In this document: piece after piece, positions 18,038-27,121 of the stretch
How positions within the stretch are numbered: position 1 is the first letter of the stretch
Layout of the letters: each line of letters begins with the position of its first letter
Assembly (NCBI GenBank): GCA_963701435.1
Contig: CAVPAL010000023.1
Location: 248,001-312,000 of the forward strand
Direction of reading: 5' to 3'
Source: JAACFF01 sp963701435
Lineage (GTDB): Bacteria; Chloroflexota; Anaerolineae; Promineifilales; Promineifilaceae
Length of the DNA: 64,000 nucleotides
Position numbers and translations under genes: made by a program
Notes under the pieces: model-generated
The model's input: the letters and a program-made list of their open reading frames with translations, nothing else
Database searches by the model: none
Told to the model about the DNA's origin: nothing

Positions 18038-20329
18038 CTAATCCACCATTTCCAGACGCGCAAAGCTGGCGATCAACCGTTTCACGCCCAACTCCGCAAA
18101 AGCTACCACGACTTCTTCATCATTGCCGGTCATTTTTGTTTCAATTACCATGCCCTCGCCAAATTTAGCATGGCGCACGCGCTGGCCGCTGCGATATTGG
18201 GGGCCTGCCGCGCGCTCCTGCTGCGCATCTTGTTCGAGATAGCGCGGGCGCGGTAGTTGGCTGTGATCAGGCTCATGCGGTGGGGTTGGGGGAATACGGC
18301 CGTATCCACTTTCATTTCCAGGTGAAACAGACCGGCTTGTGGTCGAGCGCTTATTTGACCAGCCCGATGACCAGGTGCTGGCGCGGGAAATCGATTGCTG
18401 CCTCCGTTTGGCCGCGCCGTTTCCTTCCATTAAATCCTCGGGAATATCCCCCAGGAAGCGCGACGGCACGCTGACCGACGTGTCGCCAAAATAGGTGCGC
18501 CGGAACGCATGTGAAATATAAACCTGGTCTTTGGCGCGCGTAATGCCCACATAAAACAAGCGCCGTTCCTCTGCCAGTTCTTCGCCATCTTCCAAAGAAC
18601 GGCTGTGCGGCAGTAAACCATCCTCCAGGCCAGTTAAAAAGACAATTGGGAATTCCAACCCCTTGGCCGCGTGCAAGGTCAGCAGCGTTGTCGCATTGGG
18701 CGCATCCTCGAGATTATCCGTCTCAGAAACCAGCGCAACCTGCTCTAGAAACTCGCCCAGCTCCATTTCCCGATTCTCATAGGCGACATTGCGAAACTCC
18801 ATCACGTTGTTCCAGCGGTCTTCCCCTTCCTGCGTGCCATCATCCACATAGCTGCGGTAGCCGGTCTGTTCCAATATCACGTCCAGCAAATCCCCCGCGC
18901 TGACCTGATCCCGCAGGTTTGTCCAGGCGCTCAACAAATCCCCAAAGCGCGTAAGCGGTTTTAAGGCGCGGCTGTTAAACGGATGTTGAATATCCGCATC
19001 CCTGCTCAACCTGAGCAGCGCCTCCGCCGGCTGCCAACCGTTCAATGCTGCCCAATCCAGAAGCCCCTGCCGCGTTTTTGCGCCGATGCCGCGCGGCGGC
19101 GTATTCAAAACACGCCCCAGGCTGACAGCATCAGACGGATTGTGCACCAGGCGTAAATAGGCGATGGTATCTTTTACTTCTCTGCGCTTGTAAAACTCGG
19201 TCGCGCCCACCACGCGATATGGCAGCCCAACCCGCAAAAAGCATTCCTCCAAAACGCGCGATTGGGCGTTGGTGCGGTACATCACCGCCATTTCGCCGCC
19301 GGAGTAGCCCTCAAGTATCAAACTTTCGATCGCGTCGAGCACAAACTGCGCTTCTTCTTGCTCATTATAAGCTTCTCGCAGAATAATCTTTTTGCCGCCC
19401 TGGCGCAGGGTAAACAATTCCTTATGCACGCGCGCCGGATTGCGTTTGATTACCGCTTTGGCGGCGTCAAGAATAATTTGCGTCGAGCGGTAATTTTGCT
19501 CCAGCAAGATTTGCTGCGCATCAGGATATTGCTCGCGAAAACGTTGGATATTGCGGAAATCAGCGCCGCGCCATTTGTAAATTGACTGGTCAGAATCGCC
19601 AACAGCAAAAATATGATTGTGACCCGCTGCCAGCATTTTAAGAAAAGTATATTGGGTGGTATTGGTATCCTGGAATTCATCCACCAGAATTTGTTCATAC
19701 CGCTGCTGGTACTGCTGCAAAATATCGGCGCGTTCGTTAAACAACAACACGGTGTTCATCAGCAGGTCATCAAAATCCATGGCGTTATTGGCCTGCAAAA
19801 GCGCCTGATACTGGGTGTAGACGCGGCGCGTAATTTCGGAAATATAGTTGCTCGCGGCGTACAGTTCAGGCGTGATCAGTTCATTTTTGGCGTTGCTGAT
19901 GCCATTGAGCATTTTGTAGGGCGGGAATTTCTTGTCATCCAGGTTCAGGTCTTTGAGCGCCTGTTTGATCACTTGAAGCTGGTCGGCGGTGTCAAAGATG
20001 ACAAAATCTTTGTCGTAATGGGTCAGATGTTCCGCTTCACGACGCAAAATACGCGCACAAATGGAATGAAACGTGCCCATTGTGAGACCGCGCGGCTGTC
20101 CTGCAAGCAAATCTTCGATCCGCTGCCGCATTTCGCGCGCCGCTTTGTTGGTAAAAGTCACGGCCAGGATTTGCCACGGCCGTATCCCTAAATCTTGAAT
20201 CAGATAGGCGACGCGATGGGTTAGTACGCGCGTTTTGCCGCTGCCAGGGCCAGCCAGAACCAGAACCGGTCCGGGCGGCGCCGATACGGCCGCTCTTTGG
20301 GCTTCATTTAATCCAGAAATCAAATCCAT
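18038..20329 (-). CDS. pcrA: UvrD/PcrA-type superfamily 1A DNA helicase
   Basis: The frame is open from 20368, but the family start MDLISGLNEAQRAAV begins at 20329 after an AGAGAG ribosome site, giving 763 residues. Motifs: Q motif, Walker A GPGSGKT (27-33), TFTNKAAREMR, VDEFQDTN (motif II), GDSDQSIYKWRGA (III), EQNYRST (IV), LTLHAAKGLEF (V), and ITRAKD (VI). The C-terminal end (YRSGQRVRHAKFGEGMV) is the Tudor-like domain that binds RNA polymerase in PcrA/UvrD. It acts in repair and clearing of replication-transcription conflicts. Confidence 0.93.
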   Translation of the reverse strand: MDLISGLNEAQRAAVSAPPGPVLVLAGPGSGKTRVLTHRVAYLIQDLGIRPWQILAVTFTNKAAREMRQRIEDLLAGQPRGLTMGTFHSICARILRREAEHLTHYDKDFVIFDTADQLQVIKQALKDLNLDDKKFPPYKMLNGISNAKNELITPELYAASNYISEITRRVYTQYQALLQANNAMDFDDLLMNTVLLFNERADILQQYQQRYEQILVDEFQDTNTTQYTFLKMLAAGHNHIFAVGDSDQSIYKWRGADFRNIQRFREQYPDAQQILLEQNYRSTQIILDAAKAVIKRNPARVHKELFTLRQGGKKIILREAYNEQEEAQFVLDAIESLILEGYSGGEMAVMYRTNAQSRVLEECFLRVGLPYRVVGATEFYKRREVKDTIAYLRLVHNPSDAVSLGRVLNTPPRGIGAKTRQGLLDWAALNGWQPAEALLRLSRDADIQHPFNSRALKPLTRFGDLLSAWTNLRDQVSAGDLLDVILEQTGYRSYVDDGTQEGEDRWNNVMEFRNVAYENREMELGEFLEQVALVSETDNLEDAPNATTLLTLHAAKGLEFPIVFLTGLEDGLLPHSRSLEDGEELAEERRLFYVGITRAKDQVYISHAFRRTYFGDTSVSVPSRFLGDIPEDLMEGNGAAKRRQQSISRASTWSSGWSNKRSTTSRSVSPGNESGYGRIPPTPPHEPDHSQLPRPRYLEQDAQQERAAGPQYRSGQRVRHAKFGEGMVIETKMTGNDEEVVVAFAELGVKRLIASFARLEMVD

Positions 20330-20376
20330 AACCACTCTCTGTGAATTTCCTAAATTCAGTAGATGCAAAATGTGAC

Positions 20377-20442
20377 ACGAATAACATGAATTTTGGCTCT
20401 GTTATTCGTATGATTTGTGTCATCAGTGTCGAAAATCTTGAT
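20377..20442. repeat. Inverted repeat ACGAATAACA / TGTTATTCGT
   Basis: GTGACACGAATAACA is followed after 14 bases by TGTTATTCGTATG and then TTGTGTCAT. The first half recurs at 39243-39257 and the second at 42341-42353. It lies upstream of pcrA on the opposite side of the EamA gene end. Confidence 0.5.
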
Positions 20443-20463
20443 CTGCTGAAATTATAACATCAT

Positions 20464-21402
20464 CTAACCTGAGGTCGTAGTGACCGGACGCCCTGCGCTC
20501 ACGGCCTGCTGGCGCAAATACCAGGTAATCGTCAGCAAAACCAGAGCCGCTCCCGCTGCCTGCCAAATTGAGGTCAGGCGCTCATCCAGCAGCAGCGCCG
20601 CGACTATCAATGCGCTTACCAGACGCCACGCCAGCGTGCTGCTAACCAGCGGCGCGCCCAAATGACGAATCACGCCGATTTGCAAGAAATTAGATGACGC
20701 CACAATAACCAGGACGCCAAAAATTATCCAATCGCGCGGACCAGTCGCTGTCCATTGACTCCAATCTTCACCAATCAAGGCGCTCAGGATAAAGCCGGCC
20801 GCGCTCAACGACAACAAATGCGCAAATAGCAGGGTTTCGCTGCCGATTGCCTGGCGAGTAGAACGCCGCACAAAGATCATATACAACGCCAGAAGGATGC
20901 TGCTGATGAATGCCAGCGTGATACCCAGCCAATCTGAACGACCTATTGTCTGGGAAACGGCCGTTACGCCAATTTCACCGCCGATCATCAAAACTGCGCC
21001 CAATAAACACAGCGTTATGGCGCGTCCGGTATACCGCGGCAGGCGTTCGCGAAAAACGGCCGTTGTCAGCAACACCACAATAAATGGCGTCAACTGTGTA
21101 ATTAACTGCACAAAAATCGAGAGCGTAAAACGCGCCGCGAGAAAATTAGTCAGACCACGCCCCACCACAATGAAGGCAAACAGCCACAATGCCGGGAAAC
21201 GCAGCGCGCGCCATTCGACGCGTGGCAAGATGAACGCGCTCAATAGCACAAGCGCCAGTAAATTTCCCAGCGCAACCAGGGACATGCTGGGCAGGTTGCT
21301 AACCGTTTGTAAATAACGCGCCAGCACCGGAAAAGCACCCCAGCCGGTTTGAACAAGCAGCGTAAGCCCCAGCCAGGGTAACAAATTATCCGATTCTCGC
21401 AC
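20464..21402 (-). CDS. EamA/DMT family transporter
   Basis: A 312-residue protein with ten predicted membrane helices arranged as two EamA repeats, the layout of the drug/metabolite transporter superfamily. The substrate cannot be inferred. Two ACGGCCGT motifs lie 99 bases apart (20957, 21056). No operon partner is evident. Confidence 0.85.
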   Translation of the reverse strand: MRESDNLLPWLGLTLLVQTGWGAFPVLARYLQTVSNLPSMSLVALGNLLALVLLSAFILPRVEWRALRFPALWLFAFIVVGRGLTNFLAARFTLSIFVQLITQLTPFIVVLLTTAVFRERLPRYTGRAITLCLLGAVLMIGGEIGVTAVSQTIGRSDWLGITLAFISSILLALYMIFVRRSTRQAIGSETLLFAHLLSLSAAGFILSALIGEDWSQWTATGPRDWIIFGVLVIVASSNFLQIGVIRHLGAPLVSSTLAWRLVSALIVAALLLDERLTSIWQAAGAALVLLTITWYLRQQAVSAGRPVTTTSG

Positions 21403-21465
21403 CGATCAATCCTTCAGGCATTTTTTTCTCAGTCCCACACGCTTGCAGCGCCCGCTTCATTTTTT

Positions 21466-21494
21466 TTGACAGGGAAACGGCCGTCTGTTAGAAT
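21466..21494 (+). promoter_or_regulatory. Promoter of tRNA-Glu(CTC)
   Basis: TTGACA (21466-21471), a 17-base spacer and TAGAAT (21489-21494) form a near-consensus sigma-70-type promoter about 28 bases upstream of the tRNA. The spacer contains GGGAAACGGCCGTCTGT, including the window's over-represented palindrome. Confidence 0.8.
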
Positions 21495-21522
21495 CCCGCC
21501 TGTCTAAAAATGAAATCGTCCG

Positions 21523-21595
21523 GCCCCATTCGTCTAGCGGCCCAGGACGCGGCCCTCTCAAGGCCGAAACAGGGGTTCGAGTCCCCTATGGGGCA
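21523..21595 (+). tRNA. tRNA-Glu, anticodon CTC
   Basis: The acceptor arms GCCCCAT (21523-21529) and ATGGGGC (21588-21594) pair perfectly, with discriminator A. The anticodon stem CGGCC/GGCCG holds loop CTCTCAA, giving anticodon CTC. The T arm contains GGTTCGAGTCC. CCA is not encoded. Confidence 0.95.
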
Positions 21596-21602
21596 TAAAC
21601 AC

Positions 21603-21636
21603 GAAGCCAGGCTTATGAAAGCCTGGCTTCTTTTTT
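21603..21636 (+). terminator. Intrinsic terminator of tRNA-Glu(CTC)
   Basis: GAAGCCAGGC and GCCTGGCTTC form a 10-bp stem around an 8-base loop, followed by T6. Confidence 0.92.
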
Positions 21637-21716
21637 GGTAACTATACAGCCAGACCTGCCAGGTCTCTCGGGCGCCTGAAGAGTTACCTTTTTTGTTAAT
21701 TTTTGAGGTGAAACTA

Positions 21717-23378
21717 TTACAATGCTGCGGTCATATAAGCGCCGTTCAGCACAAAGCCATGCCGGGTGTAATAGTTGCGGGTTCCGATAGCGCTGATAAC
21801 GGCAATATGGGAATATCCCGCTTCTTTGGCCATTTGCATGGCCTTCTGCACCAATTCCGTGCCCAACCCCATATGCTGCGCCTCTCCCTGGCTGTTGTCA
21901 CCCAAATTCAACGCCGGACCATAAACGTGTACCTCGCGAATCATGGCGTGGTCAGTTAATTCCGGCAGCGGGTGCGGCCGTTTCCGATCTGGAAAAGAAA
22001 GCCGCAAAAAACCGGCAATACGTTCGTCGTCGGTCTCAAAACTGAGAAAATGTTCCGTCGTCGCGTCAGTGGCATACCTGTCCACGCGCAGGCGCAAATC
22101 TTCCCGTTCCACCTGCTCGCGTCGGATTTCACGGTAGCGAATATCCTGCTGGCGCAGCCCCTCTTTTTCCATAGCAGACTGTGCAATCTGGCGCATATTA
22201 GCTTTTTTATTGCCGGCGACCACGTTGGTGGTGGGAAAGTCACGAATCACGCGGTTAAGGCGCACCCAGCGCGGCGTTTGCGCCATACAGGCCATGAGGA
22301 CATATTTGACCTCCTCTTCGGTATAGGGTGTGTATTCACCACGCAGCCAGTAATCATGCAGTTCGGCGTTTTCGACCAGCATACAGGGATATAGCTTTAA
22401 TTCGTCGGGACGAATGGCGGGGTCTGACCATAAACGGCCGTAATCTTGAATATCACTTTCCAGCGTTGCGCCCAACAAATTTGCCATCCAATGACCGTGA
22501 ATCTTAAATCCCGCCAACCGCAGCAGCCCAAAAGCGTCGCGCGTCGCCTGTACATCATGGCCGCGGTGATTCATCTCCAGAATATGGTCGTCCATACTTT
22601 GAATGCCGACCTGCACCTTGGTCACGCCTAAATAACGCAGCCAGCGCAGCTCATCCACATCAATGCGATCCTGGCGCGTCTCAATCACCAGCCCGACGTT
22701 GCGGCGCGGGCCGACGGCGTTTTTTGCCTGCGCTTCCGGCAGCGTCTCAGAATCTTCAGCGTTCATGGCGTCCAGACAGCGTTTGATAAACCATTCTTGA
22801 TAACTGCGGGTGTAACTTGACCAGGTGCCGCCTAAAACGAGCAGTTCGATTTTTTCGGCGGGATGGCCAATTTGTTCCAGGGCGCGGATGCGGGCAAAGG
22901 TTTGGGCGTAGGGATCAAAACCGTGGCGTTCGGCGCGCTGCGCGCCCGGTTCGTCATGCAGATAACTCTTGGGCATGCGCACATCGGTGGGGCAAAAAAT
23001 ACATTTGCCGGGACAGGGATATGGTTTGGTGAGTACGGTCACAACGGTAACGCCGGCCTGGCTGCGCGTCGGTTTCATTTGTAGATGGATGCGTAGTTCA
23101 GGATCGAACGCCATCCAAGCCTGATCACAAAGGCGTTCGTAAACGTCGATAACCTGGCTTTTGTTGAGCCAGGGTAAACCTTGTTTGACATATTTGCGCA
23201 TGGTGCGGTTGTATTTCTGGCCGGTTAACGGCCGTTTCCGCGCCAACGCCTCAATCAACGCCACAAACAGCGCCTCCTGCCCCGCAATGGAAACAGATTC
23301 CCGCCTGGCCTCCCATTCGGCGTCATATACATCCCGTTCGACAACGGAAACTTGTTCAATAGATATTTGATTACTCAT
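21717..23378 (-). CDS. Elp3-like radical SAM / GNAT protein (tRNA wobble-uridine modification)
   Basis: A 553-residue protein. The radical SAM domain holds CPGKCIFC (about residues 122-129) for the 4Fe-4S cluster and GGTWSSY further on. The C-terminal ~150 residues are a GNAT domain (MGLGTELVQKAMQMAKEAGYSHIAVISAIGTR). This is the domain order of Elp3, which forms the carboxymethyl group on wobble U34 of tRNA. Elp3 is mainly eukaryotic and archaeal but is known from some bacteria, including Chloroflexota. The start has no strong ribosome site. Confidence 0.88.
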   Translation of the reverse strand: MSNQISIEQVSVVERDVYDAEWEARRESVSIAGQEALFVALIEALARKRPLTGQKYNRTMRKYVKQGLPWLNKSQVIDVYERLCDQAWMAFDPELRIHLQMKPTRSQAGVTVVTVLTKPYPCPGKCIFCPTDVRMPKSYLHDEPGAQRAERHGFDPYAQTFARIRALEQIGHPAEKIELLVLGGTWSSYTRSYQEWFIKRCLDAMNAEDSETLPEAQAKNAVGPRRNVGLVIETRQDRIDVDELRWLRYLGVTKVQVGIQSMDDHILEMNHRGHDVQATRDAFGLLRLAGFKIHGHWMANLLGATLESDIQDYGRLWSDPAIRPDELKLYPCMLVENAELHDYWLRGEYTPYTEEEVKYVLMACMAQTPRWVRLNRVIRDFPTTNVVAGNKKANMRQIAQSAMEKEGLRQQDIRYREIRREQVEREDLRLRVDRYATDATTEHFLSFETDDERIAGFLRLSFPDRKRPHPLPELTDHAMIREVHVYGPALNLGDNSQGEAQHMGLGTELVQKAMQMAKEAGYSHIAVISAIGTRNYYTRHGFVLNGAYMTAAL

Positions 23379-23440
23379 TCAAAAATGATTGTACGCTGAA
23401 AAGTGAAAGAAGTCGGGAAAAACGCAAACTTTTAATCCAG

Positions 23441-23980
23441 CTAAGCAATAAAATGCAGGGCCAGGGCCATGATAGCCATCCAGGGCAATACTTTGAATTC
23501 ACCGGCGCCTAAAGCGGCCTCAACTTCATCTCGTGTGAGAAGTTGCAGTTTTTGATCTTCCAGATCATCTGCGTTGATTTCAGTCACCTGGTAGGCATGT
23601 CTTGCAAGAAAGAAGTGGGCTGTGCCAGCGCCGCGGTTCCCATCAACAGCGTAGCTGCCCAAAAACTGCCAATCGTCGCTTGCGTAGCCGGTTTCTTCCA
23701 GTAGTTCACGCTGCGCGCCCGCCAGCGGGTTTTCGCCCGGTTCAAGGAAACCACCCGCGGGCGCCAACGATGTGCCTTCAACTGCGTATTTAGTCTGGCG
23801 GAAACAGAGGAAACGGCCGTCTTCCGTCAGCGCGACAACATTGGCAAAATCAGGCGTTACGACCCAGGGCCAATCGTCGATGATACGGCCGTCCGGCAGC
23901 TCGACAGTATGTTCTTCAACAGAAAGAAATTGATTATGGTTGAAGATAGTTTGCCGTTTTAAAGTTTGCCATAAACGCAT
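23441..23980 (-). CDS. NUDIX hydrolase
   Basis: A 179-residue protein with the NUDIX box GGFLEPGENPLAGAQRELLEETGY (residues about 76-99), complete with the REL-EE metal-binding residues. The overall layout resembles ADP-ribose pyrophosphatase-type enzymes, which hydrolyse nucleoside diphosphates linked to another group. It begins two bases after the LLM gene ends, so both are co-transcribed. Confidence 0.88.
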   Translation of the reverse strand: MRLWQTLKRQTIFNHNQFLSVEEHTVELPDGRIIDDWPWVVTPDFANVVALTEDGRFLCFRQTKYAVEGTSLAPAGGFLEPGENPLAGAQRELLEETGYASDDWQFLGSYAVDGNRGAGTAHFFLARHAYQVTEINADDLEDQKLQLLTRDEVEAALGAGEFKVLPWMAIMALALHFIA

Positions 23981-23982
23981 TT

Positions 23983-25017
23983 TTAAGACAATTCTGCAAT
24001 TAATTCTACCATTGTTTGCAAGGCTTCCACGTTAAAAACGGTCATATTTAATGTCGTGACCGGGCTGTCGAGCCACACTCGCAAGCGTTCTTTGATGCGC
24101 TCGCGCGGGCCGACGAGAGCTACATCATCAATCAATTCCGTAGGCACAGCCATCATCGCCTCTCCCTGGCGACGAGAAAGATAAAGCTTCTGAATTTCGG
24201 CCGCAGCGTCTGCGTATCCATAACGCGCCGCCAAATCATTATAGAAATTTTTACCTTTAGCGCCCATGCCGCCGATATAAAGCGCCAGCAATGGCCGCAG
24301 CATGTTATAGCCAATGTCGAGATTGTCGGTCAGCACAACAGAAACGGTAGGGGCAATATCAAAATCCGCCATCGATTTACCCGCTTTTGTCAGTCCGGCG
24401 TCAACGTGGGGTTTATAGATTTCATTGTATTTTTGGGGTGCAAAGAAAATCGGCAGCCAACCGTCGGCAATTTCAGCCGTAAGCGCCACGTTTTTGGGGC
24501 CAATGGCGGCGAGGTAAATGGGAATGTCCGGCTGGGCATTGAGCGTGCTTTTGAGCGGCTTGCCCAACCCGGTGGCGTCTGCACCCTGGTAAGGAATCTG
24601 GTACAGTTTACCTTCATACGTCAATCGCTCTTCGCGCCGGAATATCGAGCGCATGATTTCTACATATTCCCGCGTGCGCGTAAGCGGCATTTTGTAACTT
24701 TTGCCGTGCCAGCCTTCAACAACCTGCGGCCCGGAAAGACCCAAACCGAGCAGGAAACGGCCGTTGCTCAACTGATTCAGCGTCATGGCGGTCATGGCCG
24801 TGTTGGCGGGAGTACGGCCCGGCATCTGCATGATGGCCGTGCCCAGCTTGATATTTTGAGTGAGCGCGCCGCACCACGCCAGCGGCGAAACCGCATCGGA
24901 GCCATACGCTTCGGATGTCCAAAGCGCATAAACGCCCAGACGATCCGCCTCCTGTATTAAATCTAATGGCAGTTCAATTTTACCGGCCGCATAGCCAATG
25001 ATTAATCCTAAACGCAT
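23983..25017 (-). CDS. LLM-class (F420-dependent type) oxidoreductase
   Basis: A 344-residue luciferase-like monooxygenase family protein. Typical segments are EADRLGVYALWTSEAYGSDA, IKLGTAIMQMPGRTPANTAMTA and GRFLLGLGLSGPQVVEGWHG. Actinobacterial and Chloroflexota members mostly use coenzyme F420, but flavin cannot be excluded from sequence. A GGGAGGAAAG ribosome site precedes ATG. It lies in a probable operon after the AbrB-like gene (19 bases) and before the NUDIX gene (2 bases). Confidence 0.85.
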   Translation of the reverse strand: MRLGLIIGYAAGKIELPLDLIQEADRLGVYALWTSEAYGSDAVSPLAWCGALTQNIKLGTAIMQMPGRTPANTAMTAMTLNQLSNGRFLLGLGLSGPQVVEGWHGKSYKMPLTRTREYVEIMRSIFRREERLTYEGKLYQIPYQGADATGLGKPLKSTLNAQPDIPIYLAAIGPKNVALTAEIADGWLPIFFAPQKYNEIYKPHVDAGLTKAGKSMADFDIAPTVSVVLTDNLDIGYNMLRPLLALYIGGMGAKGKNFYNDLAARYGYADAAAEIQKLYLSRRQGEAMMAVPTELIDDVALVGPRERIKERLRVWLDSPVTTLNMTVFNVEALQTMVELIAELS

Positions 25018-25036
25018 TCTTTCCTCCCTGATATTG

Positions 25037-25234
25037 TTATTTGGGTCGTTCTACCAGCTTTTCTGCATGCGCTGATCCTCGCAAGGCCTTGATAGGATCA
25101 GACGGAATGGGGATCACTTTGATAACCTGATCGTCGTCGATCCATTCCAGGTAGTCCCCACCTTTGATCCCATAACGCTCCCGTAGGGCTGCGGGAACAA
25201 CTGTCTGTGCCCTTTTTATAATAGTTGTTCTCAT
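25037..25234 (-). CDS. AbrB/MazE-type DNA-binding protein
   Basis: A 65-residue swapped-hairpin protein: QTVVPAALRERYGIKGGDYLEW is the typical SpoVT/AbrB core. Such proteins are usually antitoxins or transition regulators. No toxin overlaps it; vapC ends 34 bases upstream and already has its own antitoxin. It may be an orphan antitoxin or an autoregulator of the following LLM-NUDIX genes. Confidence 0.8.
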   Translation of the reverse strand: MRTTIIKRAQTVVPAALRERYGIKGGDYLEWIDDDQVIKVIPIPSDPIKALRGSAHAEKLVERPK

Positions 25235-25268
25235 AATTCACTGCCATGTGTGACACAATCGGCTAGTT

Positions 25269-25667
25269 CTAGACCCAACTCTCGACAACGAGTCCAGGTA
25301 CTCGAGAGAACTCCCGTTCGTTATTTGTTACCAGCGTTACACCCATACTAACTGCGTGCCCGGCAATCAATGTGTCCAGCGAACCAATTGGTGTTCCTCG
25401 ATTTTCTAACTCTGCTCGAATCTGCCCATAGCTAAAGGCAGCGTCGGTATTGAATTCTGCAATGACCAGTGGAGACAAAAATTGGAGTAAGGCTGCTTGA
25501 TTCCCTTTTCGACGTTGACTCTTTTGCACGCCGTAAGATAGTTCTGCGACAGTAATAGAAGAAATTCCAATATCACCTACTCGATGTTCGTCAAACCTAT
25601 GGATGACTGACACCGGGTTTTTCTTGATCAAATATATGCAGATAATAGTATCCAGCAGGTATTTCAT
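25269..25667 (-). CDS. vapC: VapC-type PIN domain toxin
   Basis: A 132-residue PIN domain RNase. The acidic residues sit in LLDT at the N-terminus, in VAELSYG near residue 41 and in GSLDTLIAGHA near residue 96; the end (LVTNNEREFSRVPGL) is also typical. VapC toxins cleave tRNA or rRNA when free of VapB. Its start overlaps the vapB stop by four bases. Confidence 0.9.
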   Translation of the reverse strand: MKYLLDTIICIYLIKKNPVSVIHRFDEHRVGDIGISSITVAELSYGVQKSQRRKGNQAALLQFLSPLVIAEFNTDAAFSYGQIRAELENRGTPIGSLDTLIAGHAVSMGVTLVTNNEREFSRVPGLVVESWV

Positions 25668-25897
25668 TCGAAGATCTCTTCCCGTTCCTGTTGCTCAGGT
25701 TGTTCCCGCACTTCCATGAAGTCATCAGAAAACAAACCGAGGCTATCAAAAAGTATCTGCCAGGAATTTTGTTCTGGCAAGAGCAAGACAGCGTTACCAA
25801 TACGCTTGATGAAGACCTGAGTCCCTTCGAAACGAAATTCTTTTGGGAGCCTGACTGCTTGACTCTGACCATTCTTGAATAACTTGGCTACTTTCAT
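25664..25897 (-). CDS. vapB: VapB-type antitoxin
   Basis: A 77-residue protein beginning KVAKLFKNGQSQAVRLPKEF, the standard VapB/AbrB-like DNA-binding half, with an acidic C-terminus for binding VapC. It overlaps vapC by four bases. An AT-rich palindrome 15 bases upstream is a likely operator. Confidence 0.9.
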   Translation of the reverse strand: MKVAKLFKNGQSQAVRLPKEFRFEGTQVFIKRIGNAVLLLPEQNSWQILFDSLGLFSDDFMEVREQPEQQEREEIFE

Positions 25898-25911
25898 AAA
25901 TTACCTCTGCA

Positions 25912-25934
25912 AGTATATATCTATAGTATATACT
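25912..25934. promoter_or_regulatory. Candidate vapBC operator palindrome
   Basis: AGTATATA and TATATACT form 8-bp arms around a 7-base centre, 15 bases upstream of vapB. VapBC complexes typically repress their own promoter at such sites; binding here is inferred. Confidence 0.55.
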
Positions 25935-25937
25935 ACT

Positions 25938-26382
25938 TCAAGCAAAGTATCTTGTCAATCCTAATACTGATGGATGGTCGATGACCCAGAAAGCAAAGTT
26001 GACATTACCATCGGGGGGTTCCACTTCCACCATGACAAAACCATGCGTTACCAAATGTTCGTCGAATACATCACCTGTGGCGTTGCCGGTAAGGATTAGG
26101 GGATAGGGTGCGTCGCGCGTATTGGCTGGCGCATCCCGCATGCTAAGCGCATCCGTTTCTCCAGCCACCAGGTGGGTAATTGTCAGGCCAATTGACGCAG
26201 ATAAAAGGCACGGCGATCGATTTGGCCTCAGGCGCAGCAGGATCTCCCACATATTGTTCAATGTCTTGCGAGGCGACGATGATCCCGTCTACTTGCTTAG
26301 CTACCATGATTTTGGCCCAAAACCGCCTGTTTTCATGTTTATAAAAGAAAAAACCGCTTGACATTGATATCAGGCGGTTCAT
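25938..26382 (-). pseudogene. Degenerate open frames, possibly LacI/periplasmic-binding-like remnant
   Basis: Two overlapping minus-strand frames (26143-26382 and 25938-26261) look like pieces of one broken gene. The first contains VDGIIVASQDIEQ and VPFICVN, which resemble the core of a LacI-type sugar-binding domain. The second piece is not recognised. The apparent start of the first runs through the tRNA-terminator remnant at 26350-26420, so it is not a genuine start. Confidence 0.3.
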
Positions 26383-26420
26383 TTCTGTGGAATGCCCCTA
26401 AGGAGATCCATTTCGAAATT
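26350..26420 (-). repeat. Remnant of tRNA-Glu 3' end plus its terminator
   Basis: The segment aligns with 34110-34180, the 3' part of tRNA-Glu(TTC) and its terminator: AAACCGCTTGACATTGATAT then a CAGGCGGTTC arm, AATGCCCC and AGGAGAT. Several mismatches show it is old and non-functional. It marks the left side of the tRNA-bounded accessory region. Confidence 0.7.
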
Positions 26421-26488
26421 CATAATATTAGAATTATGGTTCATCCATTAGATTTAGTATTGTGTTCTTTGCGTATGATTCGCTTTTG

Positions 26489-26542
26489 CAAACCGCAAAA
26501 AGTATTTGAAAATAGATCAAGTTGATTTTTTGCGGTTTACTC
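26489..26542. repeat. Intergenic imperfect inverted repeat, copy C (inverted)
   Basis: AAACCGCAAAAAGTATTTGAAAAT at the left is the reverse complement of the conserved right end of copies B and D with few changes. TTTTTTGCGGTTTAC closes the right side. The arms can form a 12-bp hairpin stem. Confidence 0.65.
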
Positions 26543-26622
26543 GAGTAATTAGCAAAATTTGCACATCTTTATTCTTCGAAAACTTATTGCCAATTACATT
26601 ACAGGTTCTTACGTCGATATTT

Positions 26623-26892
26623 TTACCAATCACCGCGGTATACATCTTTGCGATGACCAACTTTAATGACATATATAACTAATGCATCATCCTCAATCGA
26701 GTAGATGATTCGATATATTCCCTGTCTTATTCTGAAGCGGTCTTTTCCAGAGAGTTTTCGTGAGCCATGCGGTCTAGGATCATCGGCCAATGCACTGATT
26801 CGTTCAATGATGCGCTGCCGATCTTTCCTGCGCGGGATATTTTCAAGTTCTTTAACTGCAGAAGGCTTGATTAGAACTTTATATTTCCCCAC
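26623..26892 (-). CDS. RelE/ParE superfamily toxin
   Basis: An 89-residue protein with KVLIKPSAVKELENIPRRKDRQRI at the start, DPRPHGSRKLSG in the middle and RIRQGIYRIIYSI plus KVGHRKDVYR at the end, the pattern of RelE-type mRNA interferases. It overlaps the upstream RHH antitoxin by 14 bases, so the pair is a type II toxin-antitoxin operon. Confidence 0.9.
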   Translation of the reverse strand: MGKYKVLIKPSAVKELENIPRRKDRQRIIERISALADDPRPHGSRKLSGKDRFRIRQGIYRIIYSIEDDALVIYVIKVGHRKDVYRGDW

Positions 26893-27112
26893 GTTGCTTC
26901 AGATCCTTGACAACTTCCTCGAATAATAAATTTGGTTCATGAGCACGTTCTTCAAAGGCCGCCAAATCTTCTGCGTCTTCTGCAAAGCTTAACCTAACAG
27001 CTTCATTGACCAATTCGGAAACGCTCCTGTCAAGTTCGGCCGATTTAATGCGCAAGGCGCGATGAATATTAGGATCGAAATAAATAGTCGTTCTTTTTTG
27101 TAAATCGCTCAT
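26879..27112 (-). CDS. Ribbon-helix-helix antitoxin
   Basis: A 77-residue CopG/RHH protein (TTIYFDPNIHRALRIKSAELDRSVSELVNEAV) with an acidic toxin-binding tail. I chose ATG 27112; GTG 27121 is a weaker option. A TATAAT box at 27122-27127 places transcription start close to ATG 27112, so the message may be leaderless. Confidence 0.85.
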   Translation of the reverse strand: MSDLQKRTTIYFDPNIHRALRIKSAELDRSVSELVNEAVRLSFAEDAEDLAAFEERAHEPNLLFEEVVKDLKQRGEI

Positions 27113-27121
27113 AATAGTCAC

